From positions 102,541 to 166,540 of the forward strand of contig NZ_JAENHN010000032.1 in NCBI RefSeq assembly GCF_016595795.1: a stretch of 64,000 nucleotides of DNA, given 5' to 3'. A model generated the notes under the pieces. That model had not been told where the DNA came from. It searched no databases and saw only the letters and a list, made by a program, of their open reading frames with translations. Both the position numbers and the translations under genes were made by a program. This document shows positions 61,371-64,000 of the stretch, in pieces. Within the stretch, counting starts at the first letter, position 1; the number at the start of each line of letters is the position of its first letter. The stretch is from Clostridium yunnanense (GTDB lineage Bacteria; Bacillota; Clostridia; Clostridiales; Clostridiaceae).

Positions 61371-61949
61371 ATGAAATTCGTAAATAAACTTACTATGACA
61401 AGATTGATTTTAGCAACAATCTTTTTAGTATTTATGTCTATAAAGGGAATACCATATCGTAGAAGTAGTGCTACAGTGGTATTTATTGCCGCAACCATGA
61501 TAGATGTGTTTTATGAGAACTTTATTAGGAAAGAAAATAAATCAGATAAATTAGTGATTTTAATAAATTCATTGATTGATAAAGTACTTGTTACTACAGC
61601 CTTGATTTATTTAGTTGAGACAAATATAATTCCTAGTTTTGTGGCTGTAACCATTATATCTGTAGAATTTGCTATTGGTGGACTTGTATCCATAGGCAAT
61701 TCAGATGGGCTTTTGCTTGCAAAAAGTACCTTGGAAAAGGTAAAAACTGTTTTCCAAATGAGTTCTATAATAATACTTCTTTCAAAAATGAGTATTGATT
61801 ATAATTTTCATAAAGTAAAAGAATATGTAGCAAATAGCTTTATAGGTGCAATACCCTACATGCTATTGTACATCGCACTTTTAGTAACAGTAATATATGC
61901 AGTTGATTATTTCTTTAAAAACAGACAATTTATTAATATTGATAGATAA
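61371..61949 (+). CDS. Degenerate CDP-alcohol phosphatidyltransferase-like membrane protein
   Basis: This 192-residue membrane protein has the length and layout of PgsA-type CDP-alcohol phosphotransferases, starting NKLTMTRLILATIFLVFM. In active enzymes the motif is D-x2-D-G-x2-A-R-x8-G-x3-D-x3-D. Here the region reads IDVFYENFIRKENKSDKLVILINSLIDK: the first and last Asp remain, but the DG, the AR Ala, the Gly and the third Asp are lost. It is probably not a transferase any more, unless metal binding is arranged differently. Its place between the permease gene and the kinase gene suggests an accessory role in exporter function or sensing. Confidence 0.7.
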   Translation: MKFVNKLTMTRLILATIFLVFMSIKGIPYRRSSATVVFIAATMIDVFYENFIRKENKSDKLVILINSLIDKVLVTTALIYLVETNIIPSFVAVTIISVEFAIGGLVSIGNSDGLLLAKSTLEKVKTVFQMSSIIILLSKMSIDYNFHKVKEYVANSFIGAIPYMLLYIALLVTVIYAVDYFFKNRQFINIDR

Positions 61950-61966
61950 ATGAAAGGAGGGATTTC

Positions 61967-63409
61967 GTGTATATAAAAAGGAAATTAAAATTAACATATG
62001 TAACTATCCTTATTACTTCATTTTTACTTTTGATATGTTTAAGTAATTTGTTTATTGCTTTAACAGAAAGCAATTCTAAATACGATCTTTCAGGAAAGCT
62101 AGGAAGAGGAAACTTTGCATTCTTTACTGAACTTGTAACTGAGAATAATAAATTACTACAAAAAGTAAATAGTGAAGTTTTGACTAATCCAGATAACTTT
62201 TTAGATCATGATTATCTCCTCCAACTAGAAAATAGTTCAAATATGAAATATACTGGAATAGTAACTTTGATTAACAATAAAATTGACTATTCATCAAATT
62301 TTATACGAAAAGATTTAAGTGAGGATGCACTAACTTCTTTTAATTCAAATTCTAATGATCAGTTTAAAAAGAAAATTATAATATTATGGAAACAAGATTT
62401 TACAACAAGCAACAAAGATAAAGGTAGTATTTACTATATTATAGATCTAGAAAACTATAAGAAATTATTTAAACAAAATGTTTTAATAGTTATGGTATTA
62501 GTTTTAATTATATTGATGGCTACTAATGGTATAATAACTTATTTTGTGTCAAAAAGTATTGTTAAGCCCTTAAAGGAGTTAGATAGAGGTGCAGGAGAAA
62601 TTCTAAAGGGAAATTTAAATTATAAGCTTAATATCGATTCTACAGATGAGATAGGTGAAGTTGCAGAAACTTTTGAGGAAATGAGACTAAGACTTAAGAA
62701 ATCTTTAGAAATTCAAAATCAGTACGAAGAAAATCGTAAAGAACTGATTGCAAGCATATCTCATGACTTAAAGACCCCTATAACCTCTATTAAGGGTTAT
62801 ATAGAAGGAATCAAAGATGGTGTGGCTGACACTCCTGATAAGATGGAAAAGTACGTAAATACTATTTTGACTAAAGCAAATTATATGGATAGTTTAATAA
62901 ATGATCTATTCTTATATTCAAAATTAGAATTGAATAAGGAACCTTTCAAATTTCAAACTGTTGATATGAATATTTATATTCAAGATTGTGTTGAAGAAAT
63001 AAATTTTGATCTTGATCAATCTAAGGTTGAATTGATAGCGGATGTACCAGAAAAACCTACTTTGATTGATATAGATGTACAAAAAGTTAAAAGAGCTATA
63101 ATGAATATAGTAGAAAACTCTATAAAGTATAAAACTGATGGTAAGCTTATAATAAATATAATCGTTAAGTCAAATAATGATTTATTGACTGTTGAAATAC
63201 GTGATAATGGAAAAGGAATTCCTAAGGAAGCATTACCTTATATTTTTGAAAGATTTTATAGAGCCGATACTTCTAGGGAAACTGTTATTGGCGGAAGCGG
63301 TCTTGGACTTGCAATAGCTAAAAAAATAATGGATGAACATAATGGCAGGATTGCAGTACTTAGTGAATTAGGTAAAGGTACATCTATATTTCTTAGTTTT
63401 AAAAAGTAG
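61967..63409 (+). CDS. Sensor histidine kinase of the MacAB-like operon
   Basis: This 480-residue kinase has membrane segments at about 9-30 and 168-190 with an extracytoplasmic sensor of about 135 residues, HAMP, HisKA with H266 in SISHDLKTPITSIKGYIEG, and HATPase with DNGKGIPKEALPY and GSGLGLAIAKK. The kinase core is very like that of the kinase at 13.5 kb (shared QYEENRK, SHDLKTPIT and FYRxD segments), so the two are paralogues. The start is GTG 61967 after AAGGAGGG. Its regulator gene follows 45 nt downstream. Confidence 0.93.
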   Translation: MYIKRKLKLTYVTILITSFLLLICLSNLFIALTESNSKYDLSGKLGRGNFAFFTELVTENNKLLQKVNSEVLTNPDNFLDHDYLLQLENSSNMKYTGIVTLINNKIDYSSNFIRKDLSEDALTSFNSNSNDQFKKKIIILWKQDFTTSNKDKGSIYYIIDLENYKKLFKQNVLIVMVLVLIILMATNGIITYFVSKSIVKPLKELDRGAGEILKGNLNYKLNIDSTDEIGEVAETFEEMRLRLKKSLEIQNQYEENRKELIASISHDLKTPITSIKGYIEGIKDGVADTPDKMEKYVNTILTKANYMDSLINDLFLYSKLELNKEPFKFQTVDMNIYIQDCVEEINFDLDQSKVELIADVPEKPTLIDIDVQKVKRAIMNIVENSIKYKTDGKLIINIIVKSNNDLLTVEIRDNGKGIPKEALPYIFERFYRADTSRETVIGGSGLGLAIAKKIMDEHNGRIAVLSELGKGTSIFLSFKK

Positions 63410-63454
63410 TGTATGGCATGTTTACAAATTTTATATCTAGGTAGGTGAGATTTA

Positions 63455-64000
63455 ATGCAAAAAGTATTGATAATTGAAGATGATGTTAGTATTGCAGATC
63501 TTGAAATGGATTATTTGCAAATCAATGGCTTTGAGGTTGATATTGAAAATAATGGTGAAAATGGATTAGCAAAGGCTTTAAATGAAGACTATAATTTAAT
63601 AATTTTAGATCTCATGCTTCCTGGTATAGGAGGATTTGAAATATGTAAAAAGATTCGTGCAGAAAAAGAGATCCCTATAATTATCGTATCTGCCAAGAAG
63701 GAAGATGTCGATAAGATGAGAGGATTAGGACTAGGCGCAGATGACTATATGACAAAGCCATTTAGTCCTAATGAAATGGTTGCTAGAGTTAAAGCTCATA
63801 TCTCAAGATATGAAAGACTAAAAAATGGCAATAGTATAATGAATAAAGAAATAATAGAGGTTAGGGGTATATCGGTTGATAAAACTGCAAGGAAGGTATA
63901 TGTTAATGGTAAAGAAATAGAGTTTACCTCAAAAGAATACGAACTTTTACTTCTACTATTAAATAATCCTAATAGAGTTTTTTCAAAGGAAGAATTATAC
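63455..64000 (+). CDS. OmpR-family response regulator (cut by the window end)
   Basis: The first 182 codons are present. The receiver domain has IIEDDVS, D52 in ILDLMLPGIGG and K in TKPFSPNEM, followed by the start of the winged helix (TSKEYELLLLLLNNPNRVFSKEELY). It closely resembles the regulator at 14.7 kb. It should act with the kinase upstream, probably on the tandem repeats at 58029-58049. ATG 63455 has an AGGTGAG site. Confidence 0.93.
   Translation, partial: MQKVLIIEDDVSIADLEMDYLQINGFEVDIENNGENGLAKALNEDYNLIILDLMLPGIGGFEICKKIRAEKEIPIIIVSAKKEDVDKMRGLGLGADDYMTKPFSPNEMVARVKAHISRYERLKNGNSIMNKEIIEVRGISVDKTARKVYVNGKEIEFTSKEYELLLLLLNNPNRVFSKEELY

Overview
The window looks like chromosome from a low-GC, spore-forming anaerobic Firmicute, most likely a Clostridium in the broad sense. 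The evidence is the AT-rich sequence with strong AGGAGG ribosome binding sites, the [FeFe]-hydrogenase maturase HydG with its small TM1266-type partner, a complete gerA-type spore germination operon, a clostridial-type long PRPP synthetase homologue, and many one-gene transcription units closed by intrinsic terminators. I cannot name the species. There is no rRNA, tRNA, phage, insertion sequence or CRISPR array that I can see. Most of the window is chromosomal housekeeping, sensing and accessory metabolism.

Layout. 1-3.2 kb: the tail of an AlkC-like DNA repair protein, an MFS transporter, an HD-domain hydrolase and an orphan protein. 3.9-8.5 kb: a large secreted GH81 beta-1,3-glucanase with four discoidin-like and two FIVAR modules. 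8.7-11.2 kb: an AraC-GyrI regulator and a stand-alone fabF. 11.3-15.4 kb: a DrrAB-type ABC exporter divergent from a two-component system; both promoters carry the same 15-bp site. 15.5-22.8 kb: acetyltransferase, ArsR regulator, lon, a small DNA-binding-like protein, Nudix hydrolase, Gfo/Idh/MocA oxidoreductase and an MFS exporter. 23.3-27.0 kb: a gerA-B-C germinant receptor operon. 27.2-30.1 kb: DUF1275 protein, a tandem PhnB-like VOC protein and a broken PhnB copy. 30.2-32.2 kb: the TM1266-hydG operon behind a leader of about 220 nt with an intrinsic terminator. 32.2-36.4 kb: XRE regulator, small kinase-fold protein, MarR-SDR pair, DUF3784 protein and an EAL phosphodiesterase. 36.6-42.9 kb: a glycoside cluster (TetR, GH1, Staygreen homologue, AraC, GH31). 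43.2-50.7 kb: chemoreceptor, diguanylate cyclase, metallo-beta-lactamase fold protein, ElaA and other acetyltransferases, small proteins and a methyltransferase. 50.7-55.1 kb: an L,D-transpeptidase broken by an in-frame amber codon, divergent from a three-gene two-component operon. 55.4-58.0 kb: PRPP synthetase homologue and MATE exporter. 58.2-64.0 kb: a MacAB-like exporter operon with a degenerate CDP-alcohol phosphotransferase and its own two-component system, the last gene being cut by the window end.

Themes. Three OmpR-type two-component systems sit beside exporters or envelope genes, and each has tandem half-sites at about 11-bp spacing upstream. Extracellular and intracellular glucan/glucoside breakdown (GH81, GH1, GH31) is under TetR and AraC control. 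A dispersed hairpin repeat family of about 95 bp (A) and a second of about 110 bp (B) occupy many intergenic gaps; B and A occur joined in the same order and orientation at two distant sites. Several genes are visibly decaying: the L,D-transpeptidase (Trp codon to TAG), a methyltransferase remnant (probable Trp codon to TGA) and a PhnB fragment.
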